Assembly (NCBI GenBank): GCA_021186555.1
Contig: JAJKFL010000042.1
Location: 30,458,715-30,522,714, forward strand
Length of the DNA: 64,000 nt
DNA from: Reticulitermes speratus
Taxonomy: Eukaryota > Arthropoda > Insecta > Blattodea > Rhinotermitidae
Direction: 5' to 3'
Below, in pieces: positions 1 to 10,713 of this stretch (positions within the stretch are counted from its first letter, which is position 1; every line of letters begins with the position of its first letter). The notes beneath the pieces were generated by a model that was not told where the DNA came from, searched no databases, and saw only the letters and a program-made list of their open reading frames with translations. The position numbers were made by a program, and so were the translations under genes.

Positions 1-199
1 TAAGCACATGGCTTCCTTTATAGGTCATGTATTGCAGGTAATGGCAGTAGAAATGACCGCCGTTGCCACCTTTGACTGGTATTATGCCCAACAGTTGTTA
101 AAGACATGGCACACATTATTTTCATTGCAACTTCATTTAGAGTTTTTCTAGAGTGCCCTGAATAGAAACATTTTAACTCGTAAGGCAGCACAGATGAAG

Positions 200-1528
200 G
201 AAAACACCAGGAATAGTCATTAAAGCCATTCAGGATTGTGGGAAAATATGGGGAGTATCTAGATCATTCAATATACCTTTTACCACCTTACAGAAAAGGA
301 TTTGTAGAGGTAAAATGGATAATCCAGAATTAAGGAGGGATTTTGTATTTACATCAGAGCAAGAGGAAAACATTATAAAACATTATGCTGTTAGCAAAAA
401 TGTTTCAAGTTTTCAGTCCAGAGCAATTGTGTTGTATAGATTTTGGCTTTGCAAGAAAATCAAGTCATATGTGACTGAAAGACATAGATGTAGAGCATGA
501 AGGGACTGGCTGTGTAGATTACTAAAGAGAAACCCAGCTGTAAGTGTAAGGAAACCGGAAGCCACCAGTTTCAGTAGGATATTGGGTTTCAAAGAAAATG
601 AAATGACCCTGTTTTTCAAAAATGTAAAAGAGTTGATGCCAAAATACAAATTTCCACCAACACATGTTTATAATATGGATGAGTCTTGGTTACTGGCTGT
701 CCAAGAACCAGGCCTTATTCTAACACTGAAAGGTCAGAAAAGGGTCAGCTCTGTCACCTGGTTGGAGAGAGGCAAGAATTGCTCATTTTGCACTGCAAGT
801 GCAGCTGGAATTTTCTTGCTTTTGCTATTTATTTATTTATCGCAACAGAGGATGGCCTGACTTGTGGAAAAAGCTGGCCTTCCAGGTGCAATCTGTAGCT
901 GTTATAAATGTGGATGGACTATTGAGGAATTATTCGTAGTTTTGTTATGCCATTTCATGTGAACTGTGAAACATGAGCCAGAAAATCCAATTCTTTTAAT
1001 ACCAGACAATCATAACAGCCACAGATGTCTGCTGTCGTAAGTTTTCAGGCAAAGTGGCATTGTGATTACTGTCTTGTCCCATTCTTCACACAGACTTCCA
1101 CCGTTGGATATCACATTCTCTGGAACAGTAAAATCTGCATTTTACTGGAAATGTGATCTGTTTGTGAAAACTAGACATATGATTAAGATGACCTCATTGA
1201 TGGAACTGTTTTCAATAAGATGTATTGTCAAGTAGCCTTGGGTTTCAGGTCATTGGAATTTACCCTTAAATCCCACCATATTCAGTGGAAGAATTTTGGG
1301 CAACGTCATTGTTGTAGGAAGGCAATAAAGAAGTTTCTGCTACAGAGAATTCCAATACTGATGACCAACAGACCAAACCTTCAAGCATCAGCTACAGACA
1401 TCTCAGTTTCATGTCACCCACCATGCAACAGGGACCCAGAACTTCCTTGTGCTAATACCTTAAATAGCAGTGCCAGATATTTAACAGAGTCCACTCAGCC
1501 TAATAACACTAATAGTATTTGGCGATAG
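200..1528 (+). pseudogene. Decayed pogo/Tigger-like DNA transposase
   Basis: The broken frames read in the order expected of a CENP-B/Tigger/Jerky-type transposase of the Tc1/mariner group. A Psq-like helix-turn-helix lies at about 215-300 and continues into the frame at 315-500. A catalytic-core part follows at 582-860, with the conserved YNMDES segment and an ERG..SAAG-like stretch. After a frame break, DNA at about 1000-1025 encodes a PDNHNSH-like segment that supplies the second catalytic aspartate, and a SHSSH..PPLD-like stretch follows near 1080-1110. These proteins cut and paste DNA in the nucleus. Several stops and frameshifts make this copy inactive. I found no terminal inverted repeats, so the outer borders are approximate. 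It may lie in an intron of the decarboxylase gene whose last exon is at 2618. The family call rests on motif order. The exact subfamily is not resolved. Confidence 0.75.
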
Positions 1529-1875
1529 CTGTGAATTATTAAGCTCTTAATTATGTAGTTTTCTCCAGCCTTCTGATACTTTTCCTTTCTTAAGACAAAA
1601 GGTCTCTTCTCCTGTTGGTACAGATTCTTTAAACAATCAAATTCCTATAAAATAGTTACAGTTGCATCATTTATGAGACAGTACATGAGATTTTGTCGCT
1701 GTGCATAATGTTCACATGTGACAGAGTGCTGAGGATTCAGATTGTCAGGGATGTAATGCTGTGTGGCTGGATTATTGTTAGACCCTACATTATATAAGTT
1801 TTAAAACTTTCGCGGCGACATGATTCAATATAGTCTTCTCGGGCGCTCAGCCACGTTAACTTGTTTAAATACAAC

Positions 1876-1916
1876 GTTTCGGGGACTAGCTCCGTCCCCA
1901 TCCTCAGGCAAAACTG
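1876..1916 (-). ncRNA. Degenerate hammerhead-like motif, left Penelope arm
   Basis: On the minus strand CTGAGGA (1901-1907) is followed by a 6-bp stem II (TGGGGAC pairing with GTCCCC) and GAAA, then the palindrome ACGT. Stem I pairing is poor. The core matches a hammerhead but activity is doubtful. Confidence 0.35.
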
Positions 1917-2293
1917 GGATGCCATATACACCGGGCATCCCATGTGAATGCGGTAAGACGTATATTGGCCAGACAAATAGAACTATCAAGACCAGGCGCA
2001 AAGAGCACATGCGACACCTTAGACTGGGTCAACCAGATAAATCAGCAGTAGCACAACATGCCCTGGAAACAGGCCACAGGGTAGAATTCAACAAAACCTG
2101 CAGACTAGCCAGGACAAAGGGATACATGGACCGCATAATAAAGGAAGCTATTGAAATAAAATTACATCCGGACAACATCAACAGGGATGGCGGTTACATA
2201 CTCAGCAGAGCCTGGCAGCCCGCAATACGTCGGATAGGGACCTCACAGCGAGGCGTGAGAGCACAACAGTTAACAGCCCGCCCACTGATTTAA
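1917..2293 (+). CDS. GIY-YIG endonuclease domain of a Penelope-like element (partial)
   Basis: The frame is open for about 125 codons after the left inverted arm and ends in a TAA at its natural C-terminus. The domain begins with GIPCECGKTYIGQT, followed by an R..EH helix (RRKEHMRHLRLGQ) and AVAQHALETGH. This is the arrangement in the GIY-YIG nuclease tail of Penelope-like retroelements, where the domain nicks target DNA to prime reverse transcription. The first tyrosine of the canonical GIY motif is replaced in GIP, which is common in this family. Open frame sequence upstream of 1917 belongs to the inverted arm and is probably not native protein. Without the reverse transcriptase the fragment cannot move by itself. 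The uninterrupted frame suggests a fairly young insertion. Confidence 0.75.
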
Positions 2294-2375
2294 TTGTTTG
2301 GGCACTTCGAGCCGGTCTGTTTGTCCCTGCCGCGGCAGGTAGAAAAACACGGGACAGACGAGCAGTGTGTTAAAT

Positions 2376-2420
2376 CAGTTTTGCCTGAGCATGGGGACAG
2401 AGCCAGTCCCCGAAACATTG
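2376..2420 (+). ncRNA. Degenerate hammerhead-like motif, right Penelope arm
   Basis: This is the inverted partner of the motif at 1876-1916. The core reads CTGAGCA at 2385-2391, so the conserved G8 is lost. Stem II (GGGGAC/GTCCCC) and GAAA at 2412-2415 remain. It is probably a dead copy of the same terminus. Confidence 0.3.
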
Positions 2421-2617
2421 TTGTTAACGTGGCTGAGTGCCCGAGAAGACTATATTGAGATCCTACATTCCTTCAAAACATTGGGAAACACTAACCTAGC
2501 AACACAGTGTCACATCCCAGAACACCTGAATTGTAAACAAAACTATTGTAGAGACCTCAAATCTCACAGACACAATTTTGTTATAATGCAAGCATTCTAG
2601 TTTTGTTTGCTCTTCAG

Positions 2618-2854
2618 GAACTGACAACAAATCAGCGTAAATGGAGGAAGATGGAGCCCCGGCATCAAGATTCATCCCTTCTGGGATTACAGGGAGAAAA
2701 AATTCATATGTGCAAAGGACAGCCATTTGGCGAGTTTCATCTTGGGTCCACAATTGTGCTGTTGTTTGAAGCTCCAAAGAGCTTTAAGTTCCAGCTGGAG
2801 ACAAGTCAACGGATTCTAGTAGGCGAAGGTATTAGTGACTGTCATATGGAGTAG
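2618..2854 (+). CDS. Pisd: Phosphatidylserine decarboxylase, terminal exon
   Basis: A pyrimidine-rich tract ending in CTCTTCAG provides a splice acceptor at 2616-2617. The exon then reads in phase 0 for 78 codons to a TAG at 2852-2854. The translation holds [20 protein letters not shown], which is the C-terminal part of mitochondrial phosphatidylserine decarboxylase. LGST is the site where the proenzyme cleaves itself between Gly and Ser and turns the serine into the pyruvoyl group. The enzyme makes phosphatidylethanolamine from phosphatidylserine at the inner mitochondrial membrane. The exon supplies the small alpha subunit and its lead-in, with the usual ..EAP..F.F.L....I..GE. ending. Upstream exons were not found and may lie before the window. 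The element-rich sequence at 200-2600 is then probably intron. Intact sites argue for a live gene, although a retained duplicate exon cannot be excluded. Confidence 0.8.
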   Translation, partial: ELTTNQRKWRKMEPRHQDSSLLGLQGEKIHMCKGQPFGEFHLGSTIVLLFEAPKSFKFQLETSQRILVGEGISDCHME

Positions 2855-2976
2855 GATATTGTAACATTTAGCATACGTTAACAGACTGTGCTTTAACAAG
2901 TGACGAGTTGGGCTGTGATTTTAAAGTGAAAAATAATGATAAACAAAGATGTATTTTCCTACCCTTCAGCGCTTTC

Positions 2977-3016
<40 letters not shown>

Positions 3017-4163
3017 TTTTAGTTATTTGAAAAGTGTATCTTTTGCAGCAAAAGCATGTTGTCTTCATTTGAGATATATGTGTTTCACAATGAATATTAC
3101 CCTCATTATGACAGTAAATGACTGTGAGAAGTTGGTGATAGTGGTGGTAATTTCTATAATACTGCCTTTTCAATTCTGGCAGTTGTGTGGCACTGAATAG
3201 AAATAATGGGATAGTTACCAATGTCACCTTGAAAAAGGTGAGGTATGAAGCCACTGGTCCTAATTTTCAGGTATATCATTGCTGTTGACAAATGGGACTG
3301 GGAAACACAAAGTCCTCAGTTAATATAACTGTGATAACATTTTTTGTACAGTACATAGGTGATTATCTTTCCTGAGCTAATAGACTTCATGGTAAAGGGT
3401 TATTCGTGGGAAGTCATTGTTGTTCAGCTGGCAAAGAAATTACCTGTTCTTTATGGAACTTGAAGGTCAGTGACTGTGCTCATGCAAGATTGTCATTGGA
3501 TCCTATCCTGAGCCAGCTTATTGTGTGTCCCGTCTGTTGCATTTTCCTTGAATTAGTCTTTTCTGGTGAAGAACAGAGCTCTTGCCAAAGAATCGACCTG
3601 CATCCAAGACTCCTTGTAAGATTAGAAGATAATCTCATCAACTGTCTATATGTGACTGCGTATTTAACATATTCACACTTATTTATTTCTCTATTCTCAC
3701 TTTCTTCACTGGTTTCCACATTACTATAGTTTTACAGACTGAAGCGAATACAGACCAATGTGAATACAATAATGCCTCAGTATACAAACTGTCATTTTAT
3801 GAGTTTTCGCTTTATACAGGATGCACAAATTAATATGTGTTTTTCAGTTTGAGAGCCAATTTTCACCTATACAAGCTCCTTCCTCTTGAAAACTACTTCT
3901 TGTTCCCAGGACCTTTTCTTGGCTATAAGGGGTTCCTGAATCTTTTCAAATGTGCAGAATGTCATGGCATCTCTGAATGGTTTGTGCATACGCAGCAGCC
4001 TTGCAGCATCACTTAATTATTCTTGTAGCTTTTTGTGAAGCTTGCTTTTTACTCACTCTGTCCTTACGCATTTTCCATGACATAACTATCGTTTATGCAT
4101 ACATTAATGGCTATGAATGTTATTTAAATATAGTAATTGACCATTATTGCTACATTTTTTTCA
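2855..4163. other. No gene seen; TA microsatellite at 2980-3012
   Basis: AT-rich sequence downstream of the decarboxylase stop that may include its 3' UTR. A pure (TA)n run covers 2980-3012. Short frames here have no recognisable domain. Confidence 0.6.
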
Positions 4164-4193
4164 CACTTAGGTACCATTCTTTGTTGTATTAAG
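4164..4193 (+). repeat. 30-bp direct repeat, left copy
   Basis: This 30-bp sequence (begins CACTTAGGTACC, ends GTATTAAG) recurs without mismatch at 5501-5530. The two copies enclose the polymerase fragment. Confidence 0.9.
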
Positions 4194-4267
4194 TAGTATT
4201 GGGTCCACTTGGGCCGATGATTGAGTCGACAGGAAGCGAATGTAAAGAAAAGAGTGAACGGCGTTGT

Positions 4268-4370
4268 AGGATGTGTTATAGGATGAAGATGTTCAGACCT
4301 GTTTTTAGTAGGGTGAGGGATGGATGTGTTATAGGATGAACATGTTCAGACTTGTTTTTAGTAGGATGGT
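4268..4370 (+). repeat. Tandem duplication, about 53-bp unit, two copies
   Basis: Two adjacent copies begin near 4271 and 4324 and share ATGTGTTATAGGATGA and TTTTTAGTAGG. They differ at a few positions. The array sits upstream of the polymerase frame. Confidence 0.8.
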
Positions 4371-4606
4371 GTTCTCTATTACGTTCGCGCATTTTGTATA
4401 TTAAAGCGCAATTTAAGACAGATAGATTACTTTGCTGCTACGGAAGACGTTTGAAGGCAACCGTAAGCTGCGTTGTACACTTTGTGGTTTAATCTATTAC
4501 AAGTAAGTAAAATCATAGGATTTGTTATATATTATGGCAAAGAAAATGTTTATGAACAGGCAGATAGCCTGAGTTGGAGGCTATCTCACGTGGCATAAAT
4601 AATGAG

Positions 4607-5500
4607 ATGTCAGAAAGAGCAGACGAACTACCGTTTACGAATTTGGATGAGACTGTGAAGTGTTTTGAAAAATTTGATGCGACCGGGCGTAGCTTGCTAA
4701 TTAAATTTAACTCTCCGGGTAAAAACCAAGATCCTTATATGTATCTGAAGGAATGCATTACTAAATTAACCAATTACTTTGTAGATGAAATTCCTGGTAG
4801 AGATTTTGTTGGAATAAAGATACGTAATACTGAAAATCTGAGGGATAAGGTAGTTGGCATTAGTTTTCAGCGTTGTGATGAGCTAGAAGCTGATTTAGTG
4901 TGGGGAGTTCTTGGAAAAGTAGTTCAGAGTAATGCAAGGTTTGGATTAACCGACCAACTGGAGGTGCACTTTGATCATGTTAGAATGCCGGCAGGTAACG
5001 GTAGAGTGAAAACAAAGGGGTGCTCACTCAATGTAATTGGTGCCATCAAGAGGAGTATCGTAGTTGTTAAGGCTACTTCCGTGTGTTTGGCTCACGCACT
5101 TGTTATTGCCATGGCCCAGGTAAATGGTGACCCGGAGTACAAGGCATATAGGAATGGAAATCGATTGGACAAACCGGTTAAAGAACTCCTTAGGGCCTCA
5201 GGTGTTGATTTGTCTAACGGTGGAGGCGTTCAGGAACTTCAGCAGTTTCAGGAATATCTTTCAGGCTATAAAATTATAGTTTATGACGGACTAAGTCCCG
5301 ATAGACTCATTTTTACTGGAAATTCCATTTTGGACAAGAAATTATACTTACTGTATGACGAGGAAAAGGGTCACTATAATGTGATTACAAACATTAAGGC
5401 TGCTATGGCGAAGAAGTTCATATGTGACGCGTGTGACACCCTATACGACAAAACACATAACTGTAAGAACGCCTGTTCACTGTACTGCTGTTTCTCCTTG
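4607..5500 (+). pseudogene. Polinton/Maverick-type protein-primed DNA polymerase B, N-terminal fragment
   Basis: An uninterrupted frame of about 300 codons begins at an ATG at 4607; an in-frame TTG lies upstream at 4574. Residues near the end form NVITNIKAAMAKKFICDACD and then a Cys/His cluster (C..C, H.C, C). This resembles the N-terminal region and zinc-binding segment that precede the exonuclease and polymerase domains in Polinton/Maverick and related adintovirus-like polymerases. The polymerase replicates the element's DNA from a protein primer. Exonuclease and palm motifs are absent because homology stops at the right-hand 30-bp repeat at 5501, after which the frame runs on only to a stop at 5551. 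Other Polinton genes (integrase, protease, capsid, ATPase) were not seen. The fragment cannot replicate. The open frame suggests recent capture or selection, which cannot be judged from one sequence. Confidence 0.65.
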
Positions 5501-5530
5501 CACTTAGGTACCATTCTTTGTTGTATTAAG
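5501..5530 (+). repeat. 30-bp direct repeat, right copy
   Basis: Identical to 4164-4193. It interrupts the polymerase frame exactly where family similarity ends. Confidence 0.9.
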
Positions 5531-7434
5531 GGTAACATCATGTGTTTGTGAAGAAGTTTTTGACCTCTGGAACCAGTTAACATTTATGATGTGGCAAGTA
5601 ATGGGAAAATAGTATTCATTGTACGAATTTTTGCCTTGTGAGCAATTTTTGAGGAATGGATTAAGCTTGTAAACTGAGGGATTACAGTACATGAATGTGT
5701 TTTAATGTAATGCCTACATACCAAGGTTATAAAAGAGAGCAGTGCAATATTGGGAGTACACATGTTCTGCAAATATGTTATTGCAGTTTTTGATTTGTGT
5801 TGCGGATAAAAGTATACTGTTGCTAAATGGATTAACACTACATACATACAGCACAGTTTATAGTCATAAGTGACAAAGCCAAGGAACAGCATGGATCTTA
5901 ACCTACATTAAGACATGCTATTTTTCCTTGTATTTACTTACTACCAAAAAGTTTTTCAGACCAGGTACATAAATCTTAATGAGCCCTGTATCTTAATGTA
6001 GCCTAATAATGAACAGTTGTAATAAAACAGTTAAGTTTATTGAGATTTATGTAAAGTAGGGGCTAGTGATGGCTGCTACAGATCAAATTAAATCTATGCA
6101 ACAACTATTATTACAGACCGACCAATCACAACTCTAATATCATTGCCTGCATTTAAAAAAGTAAAAGTCTGAAGGAAGTGCTGTTTCATAGTGAGCATGG
6201 CACTATACATATGTGTATATAAGCCAGTGGAAAAACTTGCTTAAAATGACAGCCTAAAGACCAAAACACGTAAGTAATATTCTAATTGTTTATCATTTCT
6301 AGGCAGTCTAGATAAAATTGCATTTGTGTTAAAACTGTGTTAGATGTCATAGTCAGTGTTTGTCTTAAACTTAGAAACCCAAGTTGATTGAACTGCCAAT
6401 GTAAAAAGACTAAATAGAGTGTTTGTCCTGATCAGATTGGTTCTCTGCATCTAACATTTTGAATTGCTTCATGCATCTACCTCCTGATGGCAGAGTGCCA
6501 AAAGCAGTGCTGCTGGTGGTAGGAAGATTCAATGTATTATGCATATATAGCAGTTACAACAGTTTTATTTTAATACATGTGAATCCTGCTGAGATTGCAT
6601 GGTAGTCTGTGAAGATTATCACTGTTATATCGAAGACGTTATCTGGATATGTGTTTTGAATGGGGAACAAGAGATGTCTATAAAATTTTCATGTGAAAAC
6701 TTTGTGGAAGGCAACCACTTGGAAGAATGATAAGGAGATGGAGAAATAATGTTACTTGTGTAATATTTGATGGAAATTACTTGTGAAAGTGTAATGAGAT
6801 TTAACTATACTATGATCATGGCTACAGGTAAGCTGTTTTATTAATAGTGTTGAACATTGGGCTATTGCAAAAAGTTAATTTTGGGCTTTAGATATGGGTA
6901 GTGAAGCATTGTGATTGTAAGTATACTTTTCACAGTCTACTTTTAATTAATCACCTATGTGGTACTGTGAATGTATTGCTCTTGGAGAAATGCAGTACTG
7001 AAGAAAAGACATGCTTAGAAATTCAGGGTGAATGTAAATTTCAGTCTGGTCATGTTAGTATGAAGCTGTGTACTGGAATGTTACTAGTGCCACAATGCTG
7101 TTTATACCACCTTGAACCAAACTGGAGAACTTGTGTGGTCTGCTGTTTCCTTGTTTAGGAATGCTAACTGGTGAGTTCTATTTACAAATGCTGTAAGAAT
7201 ACCTAGTACTTAGCCTGTAATGGCATACTGACAGCTTCAAAGATTTGCACGTCATGTAAGCTGGATGTCTACATGTTTTGCATTTTTGTTCTCCGTTTTA
7301 ATGAGATTTTTGCTAGTAGCATGATTGGAAGGAGGATCCCTTTAAGTGGCTACTGTGATTTCGAGACATGACACCTATAAAGTTTTGCCTGTGGGTACAG
7401 TTAAGGATAAGGTATACTCAAAGGAGGGAGCTGG
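5531..7434. other. No gene seen
   Basis: AT-rich sequence without recognisable domains, long frames or clear repeats. The 85-codon frame at 6901-7158 resembles nothing I know. Confidence 0.55.
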
Positions 7435-7712
7435 GACAGGGAAGTCAGCATTGTGACTAGGCTATGGGCTAGGTGATCTGACGTTCGAATGTTAGCAGGG
7501 GCAAGCTGTTCTCTAAAACATCCAGGCTGGCTCCAGAGCCCACCGAGACTTCTATTCAGAGTGGGTGCTGGGGTTCTTTTCTGGGAGTAAAGTGGCCAGG
7601 ATGTGAACTTGACCACTGTCCATCCAGTGCCAGGGTTAAAAATAAATGGAACTATACCTCTACTTCCCTTATATGCTTTCATGGCATGGACAGGGACAAC
7701 TTTACCTTTTAT
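7435..7712 (+). mobile_element. tRNA-derived SINE, family A
   Basis: The 5' part resembles a tRNA promoter, with an A-box-like GACTAGGCTATGGGC and a B-box-like GACGTTCGAATG near 7480-7492. The body is shared with copies at 15.9, 24.3, 26.5, 27.8, 28.3, 29.5, 45.8, 59.6, 61.6 and 62.9 kb. The 3' end is GGACAACTTTACCTTTT. RNA polymerase III would transcribe such an element, and a LINE would mobilise it. This copy looks close to full length. Confidence 0.7.
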
Positions 7713-10300
7713 GCTCAGAGAAGCCTGTTTAAGTGCATATGTAGTCTCAGAGGGTATATTGAAGACGTAACATTGCTAAGATTCTGCTGGACTACACAGT
7801 GTTACTTGCTGGAAGACAGTTTTCTTCTTAGTGTCCTCAGTGAGAACTTCACGTCTCAGATAACAATGTAACATATTGGCCATGTGAATTTGTGAAGTAG
7901 AAACAAGTTATCACCAATTAAGGTCTTGAAATTAAGATTTGTAACATTTCTTGAAAACTGTGTCACTTTTAATTGTTTGAAGAATGTATAGTAGCAATGT
8001 GGCTGCCAAATAGACTGCATTTAGCTGTCAGTTAAATGACTACTGACCCACTTTAGCTAAGCATGTGAAACTATGTGGATATAGATCATAGATGTACCTG
8101 CATATTTTATGTGAAATGTTGTTCATGTGTGAACAAGACAAATGCAGTAAGAAACCTTGAGGTTATTTACTCATATATATATATATATATATATGACAAA
8201 CTGTCATCAGAACCTTTATTAGCGTAAATTTTGTGCAAAAATCGGTCAGTAAATACTGCATAAGTGTTCAGATGTTTGTCTTACAGGTTTTTAGAGCATG
8301 TAGATTTGTGGGTTGACTTTAACACCGACGTTTCAGAGAAACTTGCCTCCATCATCGGGTAATGGTATTACATCCAGTTAGACATAAAGTATCAACCCAC
8401 ATTCCTACACAGTGTCAAAGCCCAGAAGACTCATATGAACAATACCGCTTGTCAAAATTTGAAAAACCATACGTAATTGTTAATTTATAGTTCCTTACTT
8501 CCCTCACCATACAGCGTGCTGTAGATCACTTCCATAACTTTGTGTTATCTATTGAATATTTCACATTGAAAAATTTTGGATGGAAAATATTGATTTTATG
8601 GAGGGCATTACAAGAAAATCAGATCTCTGTGAACTCATGAAGACTGATTGTTTTGATCCCCCGAATGCACAACACATTTAATAAGTTTGTGATCCAAAGC
8701 CATACTTACTCTGTGGACGGGCGCTGGCAACAAAGTGCAAGGTGGTGCACTTGCACAAGTTTGGGATTTTTTGCATTTAGCAAGCAATAAAAGTATACAA
8801 CAACAAACCTAAATTTAATACAGTCTTAGTCTGAGGATTAATTAAGGATTTTTATTAAGTGACGTATGTTCTTGTCTAGTCCAGCATTGATCATTAAAAA
8901 ATATGGTCATTTTAATTGTAGTTAATGTGCATCACCTTGCAAAAATTCCAGCCGGCACTATTGTCTTTGGAGCATAATTCTTCAAAACTAGCAATCATGA
9001 AGCTGGTGAATAATTTTCTTTATGGAACCCTAATGATCATTAGCATAAACAGCCTGCTGCTGGCCCCTATTCTGAGACATCTGAATTCATTTAATCAAAT
9101 TGTATTCAAGATTCATTTTACTAGTGTCCTGTCTACACAAAGGTCTTCAAATGATATCTTCCTTTTAGGTTTTCTAACCAAATTCTGCAAGCTGTAAATT
9201 TCACATTGGGAGCCATGCTGTCTAACCACCCAACATACTGTGTACCATCACAATACAGCACGGTAAAAGGTGTACTAATTAGACAAGCTTGACATGTTTT
9301 ATGCTGTAGTTCGTTTGAGGCTCTCATGGTGGTAGGTCTGAAGACAACCGTTTTCTGGCATGTGACTCCATGTAGTCTGGTCAGTAGGTACCATTGTTTT
9401 AGAGGCAGTTATTGTTAAGGTAGGTGAATAAGCAGGAGTGGATACAGGGACAGGATGGGTAAGGACAGTTGTGGCTGAACAAATTGGACGGTTCAGAGAA
9501 GCAACTCAACCTTCTGTCCTTTGCAGGGCAAAATTTTTCTTTGCAGTTCTCCCTCAAGTCCCTTTCCCATTACTCTACCCTCTTAACCCCTCTTCTTTTT
9601 TTGCTCCTTCTGGTACCCCATATATATTGCTATTTCTCACTTCACTTTCCCCACGTCCCCCCTGCCCCCATAAATTACTGCTTTCTTCACTGTTATCCCA
9701 TTCACTCTACTTACAGTCAGCCGTTTTAAGTAAAATCAGATTTGTCCTGCCCCAGATATTACACTGACTGAGCTGTCCCAGCTCCATATTAGATATGAAA
9801 AGGAGACGGTGTGCTTTAAAAGTTCGCCCAGGGGCCGACATTATCTCACACATGCATAACGTCGTTGTACGGGTCTTTGCTTGAACAGTTTATAGCTATT
9901 TATACCTTTTAGGGGACCCAAGTTTTCATCGTCATGTTCAAAAGAAGCCGCTATTGGACCATATCGTGAGCCGCAATCCAGTTAATGGCTTTACAACTTA
10001 CACTTCTCTAGATTGATTTTAATGTTTTCACCCTTCGTCCAAGTGATCACTTACCTTGAAGTAATCAACCCAAATTTTATATGAGTTTCTTGTTTTGTCC
10101 CCTTATTCCTTCATTTTATCGCCATAAATAAATTTTTACAGCTTCCTTGATACTTCTTATCGCTTAGGTCTCCAGTGCTTGTCACCGCCAATCTATTTTC
10201 TTGCCTCAGTCGGCTCAAACACTAACATTTAAGACTTACTGGGGAGGCAAGCGTTACGAATCCCAGCTAAGACACCGACTATCCCTATACGTCACGACCG
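7713..10300. other. No gene seen; TA microsatellite and pyrimidine-rich tract
   Basis: AT-rich sequence with a (TA)n run at 8173-8194 and a C/T-rich tract at about 9540-9720 that opens long but meaningless frames. The hammerhead-like motif at 8321-8365 is listed separately. Confidence 0.55.
8321..8365 (-). ncRNA. Degenerate hammerhead-like motif
   Basis: Minus strand: CCGATGA at 8352-8358 (one change from CTGATGA), a weak stem II, GAAA, then palindromic ACGT and a GTC cleavage triplet. Stem I is poor. It resembles the other members in layout but may be inactive. Confidence 0.35.
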
Positions 10301-10580
10301 CTTCTTGCCACGTCCTTTCCAATTTAAGGGTTACAAAAAGTTTAGTTTAATGAAATACAAGCAAACAATTGGATTGATCGACGTATGTAAAATATATAAC
10401 ATAAGCGTTAGGTGTGGTGATGTTCCAGATTACGCGACGTTGGTAGACGTGATGTTTGTGCACGAGTTGTATACTAATCATAATCATAAACTAGGAGCAA
10501 CATGGCATGCGCGGGGTTGGTTGGATGCTTGAGAGCCCGGCTACCCGTGCAGTACAGCTGTAGAGTTCGTGGCATGTAGA

Positions 10581-10713
10581 ATGCCCACAACAATGAAATG
10601 GTGGACAGTGCTAGTGGTCGCAGTGGTTATGTGTGCTGGGACAGTAAAGGCCGGGGCACAAGAAACCGGTCCTCACTCGGGGCACACACTTGCTGACAGG
10701 GGATATGTGGCAG
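10581..10713 (+). CDS. Kelch-like membrane protein, exon 1 (signal peptide)
   Basis: An ATG at 10581 (with a second in-frame ATG four codons on) opens a 44-codon segment. It contains MKWWTVLVVAVVMCAGTVKA, a typical signal peptide with a basic start, a hydrophobic core and an Ala-x-Ala-like cleavage area. A short hydrophilic stretch follows and ends at a consensus splice donor, CAG|GTGAGTA at 10713/10714. If unspliced, the frame stops within three codons. The exon ends one base into a codon (phase 1). The next strong exon on this strand, at 34727, also begins in phase 1, and its N-terminus lacks a start. I infer that the two join across a 24-kb intron. Local sequence is richer in CpG than the surroundings, as near a promoter, but no TATA box was identified. 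Transcript evidence would decide the join. Confidence 0.6.

Larger units (their letters stand above)
1825..2458 (+). mobile_element. Penelope-like element fragment with inverted terminal arms
   Basis: A GIY-YIG coding segment is enclosed by two inverted copies of one sequence, 1825-1916 and 2376-2458. They are nearly identical for about 80-90 bp apart from a short indel. Penelope-like retroelements carry a GIY-YIG endonuclease C-terminal to their reverse transcriptase, and they often have LTR-like terminal copies in direct or inverted orientation, with hammerhead ribozyme motifs known in those termini. No reverse transcriptase is visible here, so this is an internally deleted or 5'-truncated copy. 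It ends about 160 bp before the decarboxylase exon. Confidence 0.75.

Noticed and set aside
9438-9767. 109-codon Pro/Leu/Ser-rich frame
   Set aside because: It comes from a pyrimidine-rich tract with overlapping frames and no domain.
10305-10532. 75-codon frame upstream of the signal-peptide exon
   Set aside because: No known domain, and no splice context linking it to the gene; it may be 5' UTR or promoter sequence.
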